Part shown: positions 15,215 to 25,480 of the stretch, piece by piece
How positions within the stretch are numbered: position 1 is the stretch's first letter
Layout: each line of letters opens with the position of its first letter
NCBI RefSeq assembly: GCF_008932435.1
Contig: NZ_WBWE01000002.1
Location: forward strand, 248,001 to 312,000
Source: Brucella pseudintermedia
Lineage (GTDB): Bacteria; Pseudomonadota; Alphaproteobacteria; Rhizobiales; Rhizobiaceae
Length of the DNA stretch: 64,000 bases
Direction of reading: 5' to 3'
Translations under genes and position numbers: made by a program
The notes under the pieces: generated by a model
What the model saw: the letters and a program-made list of their open reading frames with translations, nothing else
The model's database searches: none
Told to the model about the DNA's origin: nothing

Positions 15215-15865
15215 ATGACAGCCCATATTTTCGCGCCTTTCGAAATGCTTGCGGAAAGGCTTCTGCCCCATGCGCTTGAACACGGTGAGGATGGATCGCA
15301 TGACCTTTCTCACCTTGCCCGCGTCTGGAAAAATGCAGCCGCAATCCAGCGTCGGGAAGGCGGCGACGCGGAAGTGCTGTGCGCCGCCGCCCTGTTGCAC
15401 GATTGCGTGAGCGTGGAGAAAAACTCGCCTGACAGAAATCGCGCTTCGCGTCTGGCGGCGGAGAAGGCATCAATGCTGCTACACAGCCTTGGCTGGAATG
15501 AAGAGAGCATCGGCCTTGCCGCACATGTCATCGAGGCGCACAGCTTTTCGGCCAATATCGAGCCTGTCACGACGGAAGCGAAGATATTGCAGGACGCCGA
15601 CCGTCTCGACGCGATAGGCGTCATTGGCGCGGCACGCTGTTTCTACATTGCGGGCCGCATGGGCAGCGCGCTTTACGACTGGCGCGATCCCCATGCCGAA
15701 AACCGTCCGCTGGACGACAAGCGCTTCGCGCTCGATCATTTCCGCACCAAGCTGTTCAGCCTCGCCTCCGGTTTCAAGACGGAAACCGGAAAGCTTATGG
15801 CAGCCGAACGGCACAGGCGGCTGGAAGCCATATTTGATGACTTCCTTGCCGAAGCCGATGGCTAG
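15215..15865 (+). CDS. HD-domain metal-dependent phosphohydrolase (YedJ-like)
   Basis: 216 aa with the HD signature: HDLSHLARVW (about residues 29-38), LLHDCV (His-Asp pair, about 65-70), VIEAHSFS (about 107-114) and ILQDADRLDAIG (about 127-138). This is the YedJ/YpgQ pattern of small nucleotide or pyrophosphate hydrolases. It lies 43 bases after the MFS gene. The stop overlaps the convergent SDR stop by 4 bases. Confidence 0.82.
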   Translation: MTAHIFAPFEMLAERLLPHALEHGEDGSHDLSHLARVWKNAAAIQRREGGDAEVLCAAALLHDCVSVEKNSPDRNRASRLAAEKASMLLHSLGWNEESIGLAAHVIEAHSFSANIEPVTTEAKILQDADRLDAIGVIGAARCFYIAGRMGSALYDWRDPHAENRPLDDKRFALDHFRTKLFSLASGFKTETGKLMAAERHRRLEAIFDDFLAEADG

Positions 15866-16611
15866 ATCGAATAACCGCCATCGACATTGAGCGCCGTCCC
15901 CGTCACCATGGAGGCGGCGTCGGAGGCCAGCCAGAGTGCGGCTTCCGCCACATCCGCCGGCGTCGAAAAACGGTCGAGCGGAATGGTGCGTTTCAGCGCT
16001 GCGCGCGCCTCCGGCGTGTCCTCCGCCAGAAACAGCTTCAATGCCTCTCCGTCGCTTTCGGCGGGGCAAATGCAGTTGACGCGGATATTCTTCTCCGCCA
16101 GTTCCAGCGCCATCGCCTTGGTCGCGCTGATGATCCATCCCTTGGAGGCGCTGTACCAGACAAGCCCCTTGCGAGGGCGCAGCGCAGTTGCCGAAGCCGT
16201 ATTGATGATGACGCCGCCGCCCTGATGCTCCATGATCGGCACAACGATCTGGCTGGAATAATAAAGCGCCTTCATATTCACCGCGGCGATCAGATCGAAA
16301 CTGTCCTCCGTCACTTCCGTCAGAGGCATGTTGCGATGCGTGAAACCGGCATTGTTGACCATGATGTCGATGCGGCCGAACGCCTCGAAGGCCGTGCGCG
16401 CCACGCGCTCCATGTCGTCCTTGCGCGAAACATCGGCCTGCACGGAAAGGCTGTTCTTGCCGATATCGGCAAGCTCGTCCTCGACACGCTTCACATTCAC
16501 ATCTGCGAGAACGACCCTGGCGCCTTCGGCTGCAAAACGGCGCGCCATGCCTGAACCGAAGCCCGAACCGGCACCGGTGATGATTGCGACCTTGTCTTGC
16601 AGCCTCTTCAT
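15862..16611 (-). CDS. Short-chain dehydrogenase/reductase (glucose-1-dehydrogenase-like)
   Basis: 249 aa. Classical SDR: cofactor motif TGAGSGFGSGMARRF (about residues 13-27), NNAG (about 86-89), catalytic Ser near INTASA and YSASK (Tyr-x-x-x-Lys, about 152-156). Asp after VVLADVN favours NAD(H). The ATG at 16611 has AAAGGAG 6 bases upstream; a longer start at 16629 lacks this. Substrate cannot be told. Confidence 0.88.
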   Translation of the reverse strand: MKRLQDKVAIITGAGSGFGSGMARRFAAEGARVVLADVNVKRVEDELADIGKNSLSVQADVSRKDDMERVARTAFEAFGRIDIMVNNAGFTHRNMPLTEVTEDSFDLIAAVNMKALYYSSQIVVPIMEHQGGGVIINTASATALRPRKGLVWYSASKGWIISATKAMALELAEKNIRVNCICPAESDGEALKLFLAEDTPEARAALKRTIPLDRFSTPADVAEAALWLASDAASMVTGTALNVDGGYSI

Positions 16612-16787
16612 GTCATTCTCCTTTGGCATAATCTCGTAAATCTATTCGTAATTGGGGCTGGCTCCGAAACCCAGAAATCCGATTCAATTCCGCTCATTCG
16701 AGCTGGCAGCTCTATCTGCTTTGTCACCCTTCCGTCGAGTGCAATTCGATCTCAGAGTCTGTCAAAAAGCGGCACGCGCCTGCGCGC

Positions 16788-17183
16788 TTAGGCGGCATCT
16801 GTGCGCGAGCTGGCAAGATGATAAGGCTGGAGCAATATCTCGGCGGGGATACCCCACGCACGATTGATCTTATAGGCCATGTCCATATTGAGCGCCCTGC
16901 GCCGATTGAGAATTTCCGATGCCCGGGACCGCGATCCTATCACCCCTGCAAAAGCGGACTGATTCAGCCCATGCATCTGCATATATGCCGTGATCGTTTC
17001 TATCGGCCCCGCCAGCGGGATCGGAAACTGTTCGCGTTCATAGGTTTCAACGAGCGCCGACAACACGTCAAACCGATCGGCTTCCGGCGAGCCGGCTTCC
17101 GGCAACTTGTCAAAATATCCGGCAATTTCCGCCAGCGCCCATTCATAATCAGCTTCAGTTTTGATCGGACGAATATTTTCCAT
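16788..17183 (-). CDS. higA: HigA-like antitoxin (XRE family)
   Basis: 131 aa. An N-terminal acidic toxin-binding part (IRPIKTEADYEWALAEIAGYFD) precedes an HTH at about residues 73-105 (MHGLNQSAFAGVIGSRSRASEILNRRR). The ATG start at 17183 overlaps the higB stop by one base (TGATG); a GTG one codon upstream is also possible. HigA neutralises HigB and represses the operon, probably through the paired palindromes upstream of higB. Confidence 0.85.
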   Translation of the reverse strand: MENIRPIKTEADYEWALAEIAGYFDKLPEAGSPEADRFDVLSALVETYEREQFPIPLAGPIETITAYMQMHGLNQSAFAGVIGSRSRASEILNRRRALNMDMAYKINRAWGIPAEILLQPYHLASSRTDAA

Positions 17184-17479
17184 CACACTGTCTCCGGATT
17201 GATGCGCTCATATTCCTTGTGCGTGCCGACAAATTTCACGAGCACGCGCCCGAATGGATAAGCGACATGAACGATCAGGCGATATTTGTTCCCGGCGATA
17301 TCAAAGATGACACGATTGTCCGCTACGAAATCAACTGTCGAACCAAACATCTTCTTGATGTCGGCTGGGCCGGTCCAATGCGCCTTGCTCACAAGAGAAA
17401 ACCAAACAACCAAAGGTGTCTCGGCTTGTGGATGCCTGATCCAGAAGTCCCTCAGGGTTTTGCGAGCGATGATCTGCAT
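17183..17479 (-). CDS. higB: HigB-like mRNA interferase toxin
   Basis: 98 aa from the ATG at 17479 (MQIIARKTLRDFWIRHP); a TTG three codons upstream is less likely. RelE/HigB fold signs: FWIRHPQAETPLVVWF near the start, ADIKKMFGSTVDFVADNRVIF, and the C-terminal FVGTHKEYERI with its basic and aromatic residues. HigB toxins cleave mRNA on the ribosome. The toxin-first order fits higBA modules. Confidence 0.87.
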   Translation of the reverse strand: MQIIARKTLRDFWIRHPQAETPLVVWFSLVSKAHWTGPADIKKMFGSTVDFVADNRVIFDIAGNKYRLIVHVAYPFGRVLVKFVGTHKEYERINPETV

Positions 17480-17497
17480 GAAGCGCAAGATAGTCTA

Positions 17498-17538
17498 TTC
17501 CCAGAATGGGAACAAGCCAAATGTTCCCAATCCGGGAA
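17498..17538. promoter_or_regulatory. Two palindromic operators of higBA
   Basis: TTCCC-N5-GGGAA occurs twice, at 17498-17512 and 17524-17538, 26 bases apart from start to start, directly upstream of higB. This is the expected layout for cooperative HigA autorepression. Confidence 0.7.
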
Positions 17539-17681
17539 TATTGTCTTGGATTGCTTCAATTTCGTGCGATTGCGGCATTGCGACTGTTGAATTTAAATCG
17601 ATTAGATAATAGACAAGGGCAGCGTTAAAATCGCATGCTGCCCGCAGGCAGACTGATTTGCGCAAGAAGAGAGAGCGATAG

Positions 17682-19157
17682 ATGACCAGCCAGACAATTC
17701 CGGTAGAGCCCTTCGACTGCATCGTGTTCGGCGGTTCCGGCGATCTTGCCGAGCGCAAGCTCATCCCGGCGCTATATCAGCGTCAGCGTGCAGGCCAGCT
17801 CACCGACCCGACGCGCATCATCGGCGCATCGCGCAGCGCCATGACGGATGACGAATACCGACAGTTTGCACGCAATGCCATCCATGAGCATGTGAAGCCA
17901 GAGGAAGTCGACGAGAAGGAAGTCGACAGCTTTCTCGCCCGCCTCAGCTATGTGGCTGTCGATGCCAAGTCCGAAGAAGGCTGGGATGCGCTCAAGACCC
18001 TGATCGGCAAGAAGCCGGAAAAAATCCGCGCTTTCTATCTCGCCGTCAGCCCGACGCTTTTCGGTGACATCGCCACGCGCCTGAAGGCGCATGGTCTCAT
18101 CACCCGCGACACGCGCATCATCGTGGAAAAGCCGATTGGCCGCGATCTGGAATCCGCCATGGCGCTCAACGATACGCTGGGCAGCGTTTTCCGCGAGGAC
18201 CAGATTTTCCGCATCGACCATTATCTGGGCAAGGAAACCGTGCAGAACCTGATGGCGCTGCGCTTTGCCAATGCGCTTTATGAGCCGCTGTGGAACTCCG
18301 CCCATATCGACCATGTGCAGATCACCGTCGCCGAAGCCGTCGGCCTGGAAGGGCGCGCAGGCTATTACGACAAGGCGGGCGCGCTGCGCGATATGGTGCA
18401 GAACCATATTCTCCAGCTTCTTTGCCTCGTTGCAATGGAGCCGCCTTCATCGATTGAAGCCGACGCCGTCCATGACGAAAAGGTCAAGGTTCTGCGCTCC
18501 CTGAAGCCGATCACCAATCTCAATGTCGAGGACGTGACGGTGCGCGGCCAGTATCGCGCCGGAGCCTCCGCAGGCGGTCCGGTACGCGGTTATCTGGAAG
18601 ATCTGGAAAGCGACACCAGCAATACCGAAACCTTTGTGGCGCTGAAGGCGGAAATCGCCAACTGGCGCTGGGCGGGCGTGCCGTTCTACCTGCGCACCGG
18701 CAAGCGGCTTGCCACGCGCGTTTCGGAAATCGTCGTTACCTTCAAGCCGATCCCGCATTCCATCTTCGGTGAAAGCGCCGGCAAGGTGATGGCCAACCAG
18801 CTCGTCATCCGCCTCCAGCCCGATGAAGGCGTGAAGCAATGGCTGATGATCAAGGATCCGGGTCCGGGTGGCATGCGCCTGCGCCACGTGCCGCTGGACA
18901 TGACCTTTGCCGAATCCTTCAGCGAACGCAATCCGGATGCCTATGAACGCCTCATCATGGACGTCGTTCGCGGCAACCAGACGCTTTTCATGCGCCGCGA
19001 CGAAGTGGAAGCCGCATGGCGCTGGGTCGATCCGATCCTTCAGGGATGGGATTTGAACAGCCAGCCCGTTCAGGGTTACACAGCAGGAACATGGGGCCCC
19101 TCGTCCTCCATCGCGCTTATCGAGCGTGACGGGCGCACATGGCACGAGAGCCTCTAG
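17682..19157 (+). CDS. zwf: Glucose-6-phosphate 1-dehydrogenase
   Basis: 491 aa, the usual length. NADP-binding FGGSGDLAERKLIPALY (about residues 12-28) and the active-site signature RIDHYLGKETVQNLMALRF (about 177-195) are present. It oxidises glucose 6-phosphate to 6-phosphogluconolactone. First gene of a zwf-pgl-edd run that feeds the Entner-Doudoroff pathway; eda is not in the window. A purine-rich Shine-Dalgarno (AAGAGAG) precedes the ATG. Confidence 0.97.
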   Translation: MTSQTIPVEPFDCIVFGGSGDLAERKLIPALYQRQRAGQLTDPTRIIGASRSAMTDDEYRQFARNAIHEHVKPEEVDEKEVDSFLARLSYVAVDAKSEEGWDALKTLIGKKPEKIRAFYLAVSPTLFGDIATRLKAHGLITRDTRIIVEKPIGRDLESAMALNDTLGSVFREDQIFRIDHYLGKETVQNLMALRFANALYEPLWNSAHIDHVQITVAEAVGLEGRAGYYDKAGALRDMVQNHILQLLCLVAMEPPSSIEADAVHDEKVKVLRSLKPITNLNVEDVTVRGQYRAGASAGGPVRGYLEDLESDTSNTETFVALKAEIANWRWAGVPFYLRTGKRLATRVSEIVVTFKPIPHSIFGESAGKVMANQLVIRLQPDEGVKQWLMIKDPGPGGMRLRHVPLDMTFAESFSERNPDAYERLIMDVVRGNQTLFMRRDEVEAAWRWVDPILQGWDLNSQPVQGYTAGTWGPSSSIALIERDGRTWHESL

Positions 19158-19179
19158 TTTTTGCATGGAAAGGAATGGA

Positions 19180-19878
19180 ATGAGCATCGAACGGCATGAT
19201 TTCACCAGCGGAACGGAACTGGCGCAGGCGCTCTCCGAAGCCATTGCGAACAAGCTGAATGCCGCCATCGCCGAGCGGGGTCAGGCCACCCTCGCCGTCT
19301 CCGGCGGCACCACGCCGCTCAAGCTGTTCGAGGTGCTTTCCCGCAAGATGATCGACTGGAACCTCGTCACGATCACCCTCGTGGACGAGCGTTTCGTGCC
19401 GGTCGAAAGCGACCGTTCCAACGAAAGGCTGGTGCGCGAGCATCTTCTGCGCGACCATGCGGGCGTCGCCCGGTTTGTCGGCCTCTACAATCCGGCGGCG
19501 ACGGTTGAAACGGCGGCGCTTGCCGCCGCCAGCCGCATCGATGCGCTGCGCCAGCCTTTTGATGTGGTGGTGCTCGGCATGGGCAATGACGGTCATACCG
19601 CATCCTTCTTTCCCGATGCCGACCGGCTCGATCAGGCGATCGATCCGGCAACGCGCGCGCTCGTGCTGCCGATCCATGCCGAGAGCGCCGGTGAAAAGCG
19701 CCTGACGCTGACCCTGCCGCTCATCGCAGGAGCCGACATGCTGGTGCTGCACATCGAAGGCGCCGCCAAGCAGTCAACGCTGGAAAAGGCGCTTTCCGGC
19801 GATGACGAGAATGAAATGCCAGTTCGGGCTGTCTTCCATCATGCCCGCACCCCCGTCCAGCTTTATTGGACAAGCTGA
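19180..19878 (+). CDS. pgl: 6-Phosphogluconolactonase
   Basis: 232 aa (DevB/SOL family). The sugar-phosphate loop [16 protein letters not shown] (about residues 38-53), DERFVP (about 70-75) and [13 protein letters not shown] (about 138-150) are seen. Start ATG at 19180 has AAAGGA 5 bases upstream. It hydrolyses the product of Zwf. A diverged copy of the dispersed repeat follows its stop codon. Confidence 0.95.
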   Translation: MSIERHDFTSGTELAQALSEAIANKLNAAIAERGQATLAVSGGTTPLKLFEVLSRKMIDWNLVTITLVDERFVPVESDRSNERLVREHLLRDHAGVARFVGLYNPAATVETAALAAASRIDALRQPFDVVVLGMGNDGHTASFFPDADRLDQAIDPATRALVLPIHAESAGEKRLTLTLPLIAGADMLVLHIEGAAKQSTLEKALSGDDENEMPVRAVFHHARTPVQLYWTS

Positions 19879-19879
19879 G

Positions 19880-19950
19880 GCGCATCCCGAAGAGCGTGAA
19901 ACGGTTTTCGGACAAGATGCGCGTAAAAACAAAGAGATAGAGCATTTCCA
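19880..19950. repeat. Dispersed palindromic repeat, copy C
   Basis: GCGCATCCCGAAGAGCGTGAAACGG...TTTTCGGACAAGATGCGCG, with GCGCATC/GATGCGC ends, is the inverse of the second part of copy A (5128-5170). It fills most of the 100-base gap between pgl and edd. Confidence 0.65.
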
Positions 19951-19978
19951 ACAGGCCAGATTGGCACAGGTGATACCC

Positions 19979-21802
19979 ATGCCCATGCAGTCCGCACATA
20001 AACGCATACAGGAAATCACCGCACGCATTCGCGAACGTTCCAAGCCGACCAGAGAGGCCTATCTCAGTCGGGTTCGCGAGGCAGCTTCAAACAAGCCGAA
20101 ACGCGCCGTCCTTGGCTGCGCCAATCTCGCCCATGGCTTTGCCGCCTGCGGCCCGCATGACAAGGCAGCGCTGACTGGCGACGAAGTTCCGAACCTCGGC
20201 ATCATCACTGCCTATAATGACATGCTGTCGGCGCATCAGCCGTTTGAAACCTTTCCGCAGCTCATCAAGCAGGCGGCGCGCGAAGCGGGCGGCGTGGCGC
20301 AGGTTGCAGGCGGCGTGCCCGCCATGTGCGATGGCGTGACGCAAGGGTTCGCGGGCATGGAACTGTCGCTGTTCTCCCGCGAAGTCATCGCGATGGCAAC
20401 CGCTGTCGGCCTGTCGCACGATATGTTCGATGCCGCCGTCTATCTCGGCGTCTGCGACAAGATCGTGCCGGGCCTCATCATCGGTGCCTTGACCTTCGGC
20501 CACCTGCCCGCCGTGTTCGTGCCTGCCGGACCGATGACCAGCGGCTTGCCCAATGACGAAAAGGCCAAGACCCGCCAGCTTTATGCGGAAGGCAAGGTCG
20601 GGCGCGCCGAACTGCTGGAATCGGAGTCCAAATCCTATCACGGTCCCGGCACCTGTACTTTCTACGGCACGGCCAATTCCAACCAGATGCTGATGGAAAT
20701 CATGGGGCTGCACCTGCCGGGCGCATCCTTCATCAATCCGGGCACGCCGCTGCGCGATGCGCTGACCCGCGAGGCGGCCAAGCGCGCGCTGGCCATCACC
20801 GCCTGCGGCAATGAATATACGCCGGTCGGCGAAATGCTGGACGAGCGTTCCTTCGTCAATGGCGTCATCGGTCTCAATGCGACCGGCGGTTCCACCAACC
20901 ATACCATCCATCTGATCGCCATGGCCGCTGCCGCCGGCATCAAGCTGACATGGCATGATATTTCGGAGATTTCGGATGTGGTGCCGCTTCTGGCGCGTGT
21001 CTATCCGAACGGCCTTGCCGATGTGAACCATTTTCATGCCGCTGGCGGCATGGGTTTCCTGATCCGTGAATTGCTCGATGGCGGCATTCTGCATGAGGAT
21101 GTGCGCACCGTCTGGGGCGAAGGCCTGCGGCCTTATGCCATCGAACCGAAGCTTGGCGCTGACGGCAATGTCTTGCGTGAGCCGGTGCCGGAAAAAAGCG
21201 GCGACGACAAGGTTCTGGCCAAGATCCATGCGCCGTTCCAGCCGACCGGCGGCATCAAGGTTCTGACCGGCAATATCGGCAATGCGATCATCAAGGTTTC
21301 CGCCGTGAAGCCGGAGCGTCAGGTCATTGAGGCACCCGCCAAGGTCTTCAACGATCAGGCGGAAATGCAGGCCGCGTTCAAGGCTGGCGAACTGACCGGC
21401 GATTTCATCGCCGTGGTCCGCTATCAGGGTCCGAAAGCCAATGGCATGCCGGAACTGCACAAGCTGATGACCGTCCTCGGCATCTTGCAGGATCGCGGCC
21501 AGCGCGTTGCCCTTGTCACTGACGGCCGTCTGTCGGGGGCATCCGGCAAGGTGCCTTCCGCCATCCATGTCACGCCGGAAGCGCTCGATGGCGGTGTCAT
21601 CGGAAAAATCCGCGATGGCGATGTTATCCGCCTCGATGCCGTCAATGGTACGCTGGAGGTTTTGGCCAATATCGCCCTGCTGAACGATCGCGGCGAGGAT
21701 CGCCCTGATCTTTCCGGCAATGAACATGGCATGGGACGCGAATTGTTCCGCGCCTTCCGCCAGATCGCCGGGCGGGCTGACGAAGGCGCTTCGGTATTCT
21801 GA
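19979..21802 (+). CDS. edd: Phosphogluconate dehydratase
   Basis: 607 aa, the family length. An IlvD/Edd-type [4Fe-4S] dehydratase: [15 protein letters not shown] (about residues 75-89), [12 protein letters not shown] (Cys, about 114-125), [12 protein letters not shown] (Cys, about 155-166) and [13 protein letters not shown] (about 223-235). It converts 6-phosphogluconate to KDPG. ATG at 19979 chosen for AGG 8 bases upstream and length agreement. Likely cotranscribed with zwf and pgl across the repeat. Confidence 0.95.
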   Translation: MPMQSAHKRIQEITARIRERSKPTREAYLSRVREAASNKPKRAVLGCANLAHGFAACGPHDKAALTGDEVPNLGIITAYNDMLSAHQPFETFPQLIKQAAREAGGVAQVAGGVPAMCDGVTQGFAGMELSLFSREVIAMATAVGLSHDMFDAAVYLGVCDKIVPGLIIGALTFGHLPAVFVPAGPMTSGLPNDEKAKTRQLYAEGKVGRAELLESESKSYHGPGTCTFYGTANSNQMLMEIMGLHLPGASFINPGTPLRDALTREAAKRALAITACGNEYTPVGEMLDERSFVNGVIGLNATGGSTNHTIHLIAMAAAAGIKLTWHDISEISDVVPLLARVYPNGLADVNHFHAAGGMGFLIRELLDGGILHEDVRTVWGEGLRPYAIEPKLGADGNVLREPVPEKSGDDKVLAKIHAPFQPTGGIKVLTGNIGNAIIKVSAVKPERQVIEAPAKVFNDQAEMQAAFKAGELTGDFIAVVRYQGPKANGMPELHKLMTVLGILQDRGQRVALVTDGRLSGASGKVPSAIHVTPEALDGGVIGKIRDGDVIRLDAVNGTLEVLANIALLNDRGEDRPDLSGNEHGMGRELFRAFRQIAGRADEGASVF

Positions 21803-21822
21803 AAACGCCCGAATAAAATTAA

Positions 21823-21851
21823 GGCAAAACAGCGATTTTAGCTGTTTTGCC
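21823..21851. terminator. Bidirectional terminator edd/folD
   Basis: GGCAAAACAGC (21823-21833) pairs with GCTGTTTTGCC (21841-21851) around a 7-base loop. On the minus strand it is followed by TTAATTTTATT, so it strongly terminates folD. It also lies 20 bases after the edd stop. Confidence 0.85.
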
Positions 21852-21905
21852 CTTCAAACCATCAAAACCGGAATGAAACTGCGCAAAAAGCGCAGCTCAA
21901 TTGTG

Positions 21906-22805
21906 TCAAAAAACTGGCTTTTTCACGCCAGCAGTGCGGCAAGCCGAGGTGAGCGTGTTTGCCATCAGCAGGGCAATGGTCATCGGACCGACGCCACCTG
22001 GGACCGGCGTGATTGCTCCGGCGACCTTTTCGGCTTCCGCGAAATCGACATCGCCAACCAGCCGCGTCTTGCCTTCGCCCCGTTCCGGTGCCGGAATGCG
22101 ATTGACACCGACATCGATCACCGTTGCGCCCGGCTTGACCCAATCGCCCTTGATCATTTGCGGACGCCCGACCGCTGCCACCAGAATGTCCGCCGTGCGG
22201 GCAATTGCGGGCAGGTCCTTCGTGCGGCTGTGAGCAACCGTAACCGTCGCATTAGCGGCGAGCAGAAGATTGAACATCGGCTTGCCGACAATGTTGGAAC
22301 GCCCGATCACCACAGCATTGAGCCCCGAAAGATCGCGGCCATGGACGCGCTCGATCATGATCATCGCGCCTGCTGGCGTGCAGGGAACGAAAGCCGTTTC
22401 AACCTCGCCGGTGCCGAGCTTTCCGACATTGATGAAATGGAAGCCGTCGACATCCTTGTCTGGCGAGATGGTCTGGATCACCCGGCCTGCATCAATGTGC
22501 TTGGGCAGCGGCAACTGCACCAGAATGCCATGGATGGCGGGATCGTTGTTCAGGCTCTCGATCAGGTCGAGAAGTTCCCGCTCCGATGCCGTTTCCGGCA
22601 GATCATGCTGAACGGAGTGAAAGCCGCACTCCTTGGCCTTGCGGCTCTTGGAGGCGACATAGACCTGGCTTGCCGGGTCTTCGCCGACAATCACCACTGC
22701 AATGCCGGGCACGATGCCGGTTGCGGCCACGAGCTTTTCGGTTTCGGTCTTCACCGTGGAAACCACATCCTCGGCGAGCTTCTTGCCATCAATCAATTGG
22801 GCCAT
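21906..22805 (-). CDS. folD: Bifunctional methylenetetrahydrofolate dehydrogenase/cyclohydrolase
   Basis: 299 aa from the ATG at 22805 ([16 protein letters not shown]). FolD signatures: [13 protein letters not shown] (catalytic Lys region, about residues 50-62), [13 protein letters not shown] (about 97-109) and the NADP site [13 protein letters not shown] (about 164-176), then [12 protein letters not shown] near the C-terminus. It interconverts 5,10-methylene- and 10-formyl-THF. The longer in-frame start at 22862 lacks conservation features. Confidence 0.97.
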   Translation of the reverse strand: MAQLIDGKKLAEDVVSTVKTETEKLVAATGIVPGIAVVIVGEDPASQVYVASKSRKAKECGFHSVQHDLPETASERELLDLIESLNNDPAIHGILVQLPLPKHIDAGRVIQTISPDKDVDGFHFINVGKLGTGEVETAFVPCTPAGAMIMIERVHGRDLSGLNAVVIGRSNIVGKPMFNLLLAANATVTVAHSRTKDLPAIARTADILVAAVGRPQMIKGDWVKPGATVIDVGVNRIPAPERGEGKTRLVGDVDFAEAEKVAGAITPVPGGVGPMTIALLMANTLTSACRTAGVKKPVF

Positions 22806-22952
22806 AGCGAGCGCTCCGTTCTTTCGTGATTGTCTGGGAGATACACGACATATTTTCCGCACACATGCCCATAAGCGTCATGACGCCCGATGACAATTGG
22901 CGAATGCGCGACAATGCAGGATTTCTGGCAGGATTTTATGAAATTTCAGATG

Positions 22953-24626
22953 TCAGAGCCGCGAGGCGCGGGATGAACGCACCTCATCGATGGCGCGACC
23001 GATGGCCGAATTTTCCCGGGGTCGGCTGGCACCGTCATTCTCGGCTTCCCAGCGCGCATTGGCTTCGCGGATCACGGCGGCAAGACGGGTCTCGCCATAG
23101 GTTTCGAGAACCTCTTCCGGCTCGGCCTCCGCCTTTGATGACGGGCGGGGCTCGCGACCGGCCAGCGCCATGGAAAGGAGACCCAGAAGGAAACCGCCCC
23201 CAAATCCGACAGCGATGATCCATTGCGGCGGGAGACTGCGCGGGTGCGGTTCAGCAATGGCAGGCGCGACAATCCGCACTGTCGCCGCCGAGCCGGTCGA
23301 GGCAGGCTCACCCCGCGCCGCGCGCATCTGCAAATCTTCAAACAGCGCCTGCTTTGCCGCTGCATCGCGCTCAAGCATTTGCAGGCGGGCCTTGTCTTCA
23401 TCCGTCGCGGGTGCGGAGCCGAAACCGGCAATGGCGGCGGCGGCTTTCTGCTCGCGTTCGACCGCATTCTTAAGATCGGCCTGCAAGGCGCTGCGCTGGC
23501 TGGAAATCTCCTTGTCGATCTCCGCCTCGATTTGCTTTGCTTCGGTCCCCTGCCCTGCGGCGCGATAGCGCTCCACCAGCGCGCCAAGTGGACCGGAACG
23601 CATGCTTTCCGGCACGCCTTCGCGGACAAGGCTCGCGGCATTCGCTCCATTCAGGCGGTTTGCCTCCGCGGCGATCCGCGCTGTCTCGGCCTTGCTGTAG
23701 GCAAACTCGCGTTGAAGGGCGGCCTTGTTGTCGTCATTGCCAAAGTCGCGGCTGACACGAAAGGCCGTTGCCGCCTGTCGCGCCGCTTCGGCATCCGCCT
23801 CCAGACTTTGCAGGCGCGCCGGAAGATCGCCTTCAGCCGCGCTCAATGGAGCGCCGCCTTGCAGATGATCGCGAAACGCCTGCGCAACCGCATTGGCCAG
23901 AAGCGCCGCCGTTTCCGGCCTGTCTGCTGTAGCCTCGACATTCACCGTGCCGCTGTCGAGCGCCTGCGTGAAATCGAGGCGCTGGCGCAGCAAATCAACA
24001 CCGGAGGCCTTTGACGCTGGCCTTTGCAAATCCTCAGGCAGCAACCTGTTGAGGCGGGCGCGCAATTCCTCCTGAAGTGAAGGCCGGCCCAGATCCTCCG
24101 CGCGCGTTATGCGCGCCAACTGCGCAGCACGTTCCAGAACAACATTCGAGGCAATTTCGCTGCGCCGTTCGGGCGGAAAAACCTGCATGGAAGCCGTCGC
24201 CGCATATTGGGGCGGCACGAGAAAGGCATATGTTGTTGCAACAATTCCGCCCAGTAGCGTGAAACCGGCCAGAAGCCCCCAACGCCGCTTCCGGCGAGGC
24301 AATTTCACCGGCTCGCTTTCAGGCTTCGCGGAAGCATCCGCCGCAGGTTGCGCGCTCGCCGCCGCGCTGTCGAGATTGGCCTGCAATGCGTCACGCACGG
24401 CGTGCATCCGGCTTTGCATATCGGCCTTCGGATCAATCGCGCCCGCGTATCCGGCTTCCAACAGTTCCTGCTTGCGGCGAAGCAATTCCTCGCGGCGCCT
24501 TTGATGTTCGCGCTCTTCGTCATTCTGGAAAAGGCGGGACGAGGGAACCGGCTCAAGAAATTCCGGCGCATAGGCCAGCAGCGGGCGGGCAGCCGTACGT
24601 CTTGCCCTTGTGTCCTTCTCCACCAT
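22953..24626 (-). CDS. Wzz/GumC-like polysaccharide chain-length determinant protein
   Basis: 557 aa. A charged N-terminal cytoplasmic segment (EREHQRRREELLRRKQELLE) is followed by TM1 (LLAGFTLLGGIVATTYAFLV, about residues 118-137). Next is the Wzz periplasmic opening (PPQYAATASMQVFPP), a long coiled-coil region, and TM2 (WIIAVGFGGGFLLGLLSMAL) near residue 475. The C-terminal cytoplasmic tail has no Walker motif, so the tyrosine kinase half is absent. No polysaccharide synthesis genes are next to it. Probable role in regulating surface or exported glycan length. Confidence 0.7.
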   Translation of the reverse strand: MVEKDTRARRTAARPLLAYAPEFLEPVPSSRLFQNDEEREHQRRREELLRRKQELLEAGYAGAIDPKADMQSRMHAVRDALQANLDSAAASAQPAADASAKPESEPVKLPRRKRRWGLLAGFTLLGGIVATTYAFLVPPQYAATASMQVFPPERRSEIASNVVLERAAQLARITRAEDLGRPSLQEELRARLNRLLPEDLQRPASKASGVDLLRQRLDFTQALDSGTVNVEATADRPETAALLANAVAQAFRDHLQGGAPLSAAEGDLPARLQSLEADAEAARQAATAFRVSRDFGNDDNKAALQREFAYSKAETARIAAEANRLNGANAASLVREGVPESMRSGPLGALVERYRAAGQGTEAKQIEAEIDKEISSQRSALQADLKNAVEREQKAAAAIAGFGSAPATDEDKARLQMLERDAAAKQALFEDLQMRAARGEPASTGSAATVRIVAPAIAEPHPRSLPPQWIIAVGFGGGFLLGLLSMALAGREPRPSSKAEAEPEEVLETYGETRLAAVIREANARWEAENDGASRPRENSAIGRAIDEVRSSRASRL

Positions 24627-24742
24627 CGTTCCGTCCCGCTTGCACCGAAGTTATTGATCCAGATTAATATTTATCATGGCAAATAAACCGTTAAAATTGC
24701 AATTATATGCGTTGATTCACGCAGATAAATCAGGAGGCCAGC

Positions 24743-25339
24743 GTGAACGCCGAAGCGGAATACGCCATCGATCCAGACCGGCTTAGCGGCATCATCCGAT
24801 TTATCCAGAATGCGGAACGGCTGAAAAGCACGTTACGTTCCGGTCATACCTCCCAAGGCCGACCGGAAAGTACCGCCGAACATAGCTGGCGGCTTTGCCT
24901 GCTGGTGTCGCTGTTCGACCGGGAACTGGGCGATTGCGACCGGCTGAAACTCATCAAGATGTGCATCGTCCACGATCTGGGCGAGGCGATTTCCGGCGAC
25001 GTACCTGCCATCCATCAATCCGCCGATGACGGGCGCGCCGCGCGTGAAAGAGCCGATCTCCTGACACTGTGCGCGCCGCTGCCGGATGATCTGCGTAACG
25101 AAATCATGGAGCTTTGGGCGGACTATAACGAAGGCAGTTCACCGGAAGCGATATTCGCCAAGGGCTTCGACAAGCTTGAGACCATGCTGCAGCACAATAT
25201 CGGGCTGAACCCGCCGGATTTCGACTATGCTTTCAATCTGGGCTACGGCGTCAGGCAGACCGCCCGCCACCCGCTGCTGCGCCAGTTCCGCGAAATCGTG
25301 GACGGTGAAACCCGGCGCAATGCAGAGCGACAGTCGTAA
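24743..25339 (+). CDS. HD-domain hydrolase, YfbR/5'-deoxynucleotidase-like
   Basis: 198 aa. HD motifs: STAEHSWRLCLLVSLF (about residues 43-58), IVHDLGEAISGDVP (His-Asp pair, about 75-88) and FDKLETMLQH (about 139-148). The GTG start at 24743 has CAGGAGG 5 bases upstream. Relatives dephosphorylate deoxynucleoside monophosphates. It is divergent from the Wzz-like gene with an AT-rich promoter region between. Confidence 0.8.
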   Translation: MNAEAEYAIDPDRLSGIIRFIQNAERLKSTLRSGHTSQGRPESTAEHSWRLCLLVSLFDRELGDCDRLKLIKMCIVHDLGEAISGDVPAIHQSADDGRAARERADLLTLCAPLPDDLRNEIMELWADYNEGSSPEAIFAKGFDKLETMLQHNIGLNPPDFDYAFNLGYGVRQTARHPLLRQFREIVDGETRRNAERQS

Positions 25340-25480
25340 AGCGGTTCCGGTGAAAACAGAGCCGCTCTATCCATTTGTTTTGCCGCATTATCCAACGCAT
25401 CGAAGCGGGATAAGAAATCAGTCCAATGAACTGATTTCCCCGCGTAGACGTTTCACACTTTTGGCTCGAAAATGCTCTAA
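25339..25480. repeat. Dispersed palindromic repeat, copy D
   Basis: AGCGGTTCCGGTGAAAACAGAGCCGCT, then TTTGTTTTGCCGCATTATCCAACGC, and finally GTTTCACACTTTTGGCTCGAAAATGCTCTAA. The segments match copy B (8216-8317), with an extra hairpin AAATCAGT-CCAATG-ACTGATTT (25416-25437) inserted. It fills the gap between two convergent genes. Confidence 0.7.

Noticed and set aside
20087..21727. 546-codon minus-strand ORF opposite edd
   Set aside because: Antisense of edd; no start signals or domains.
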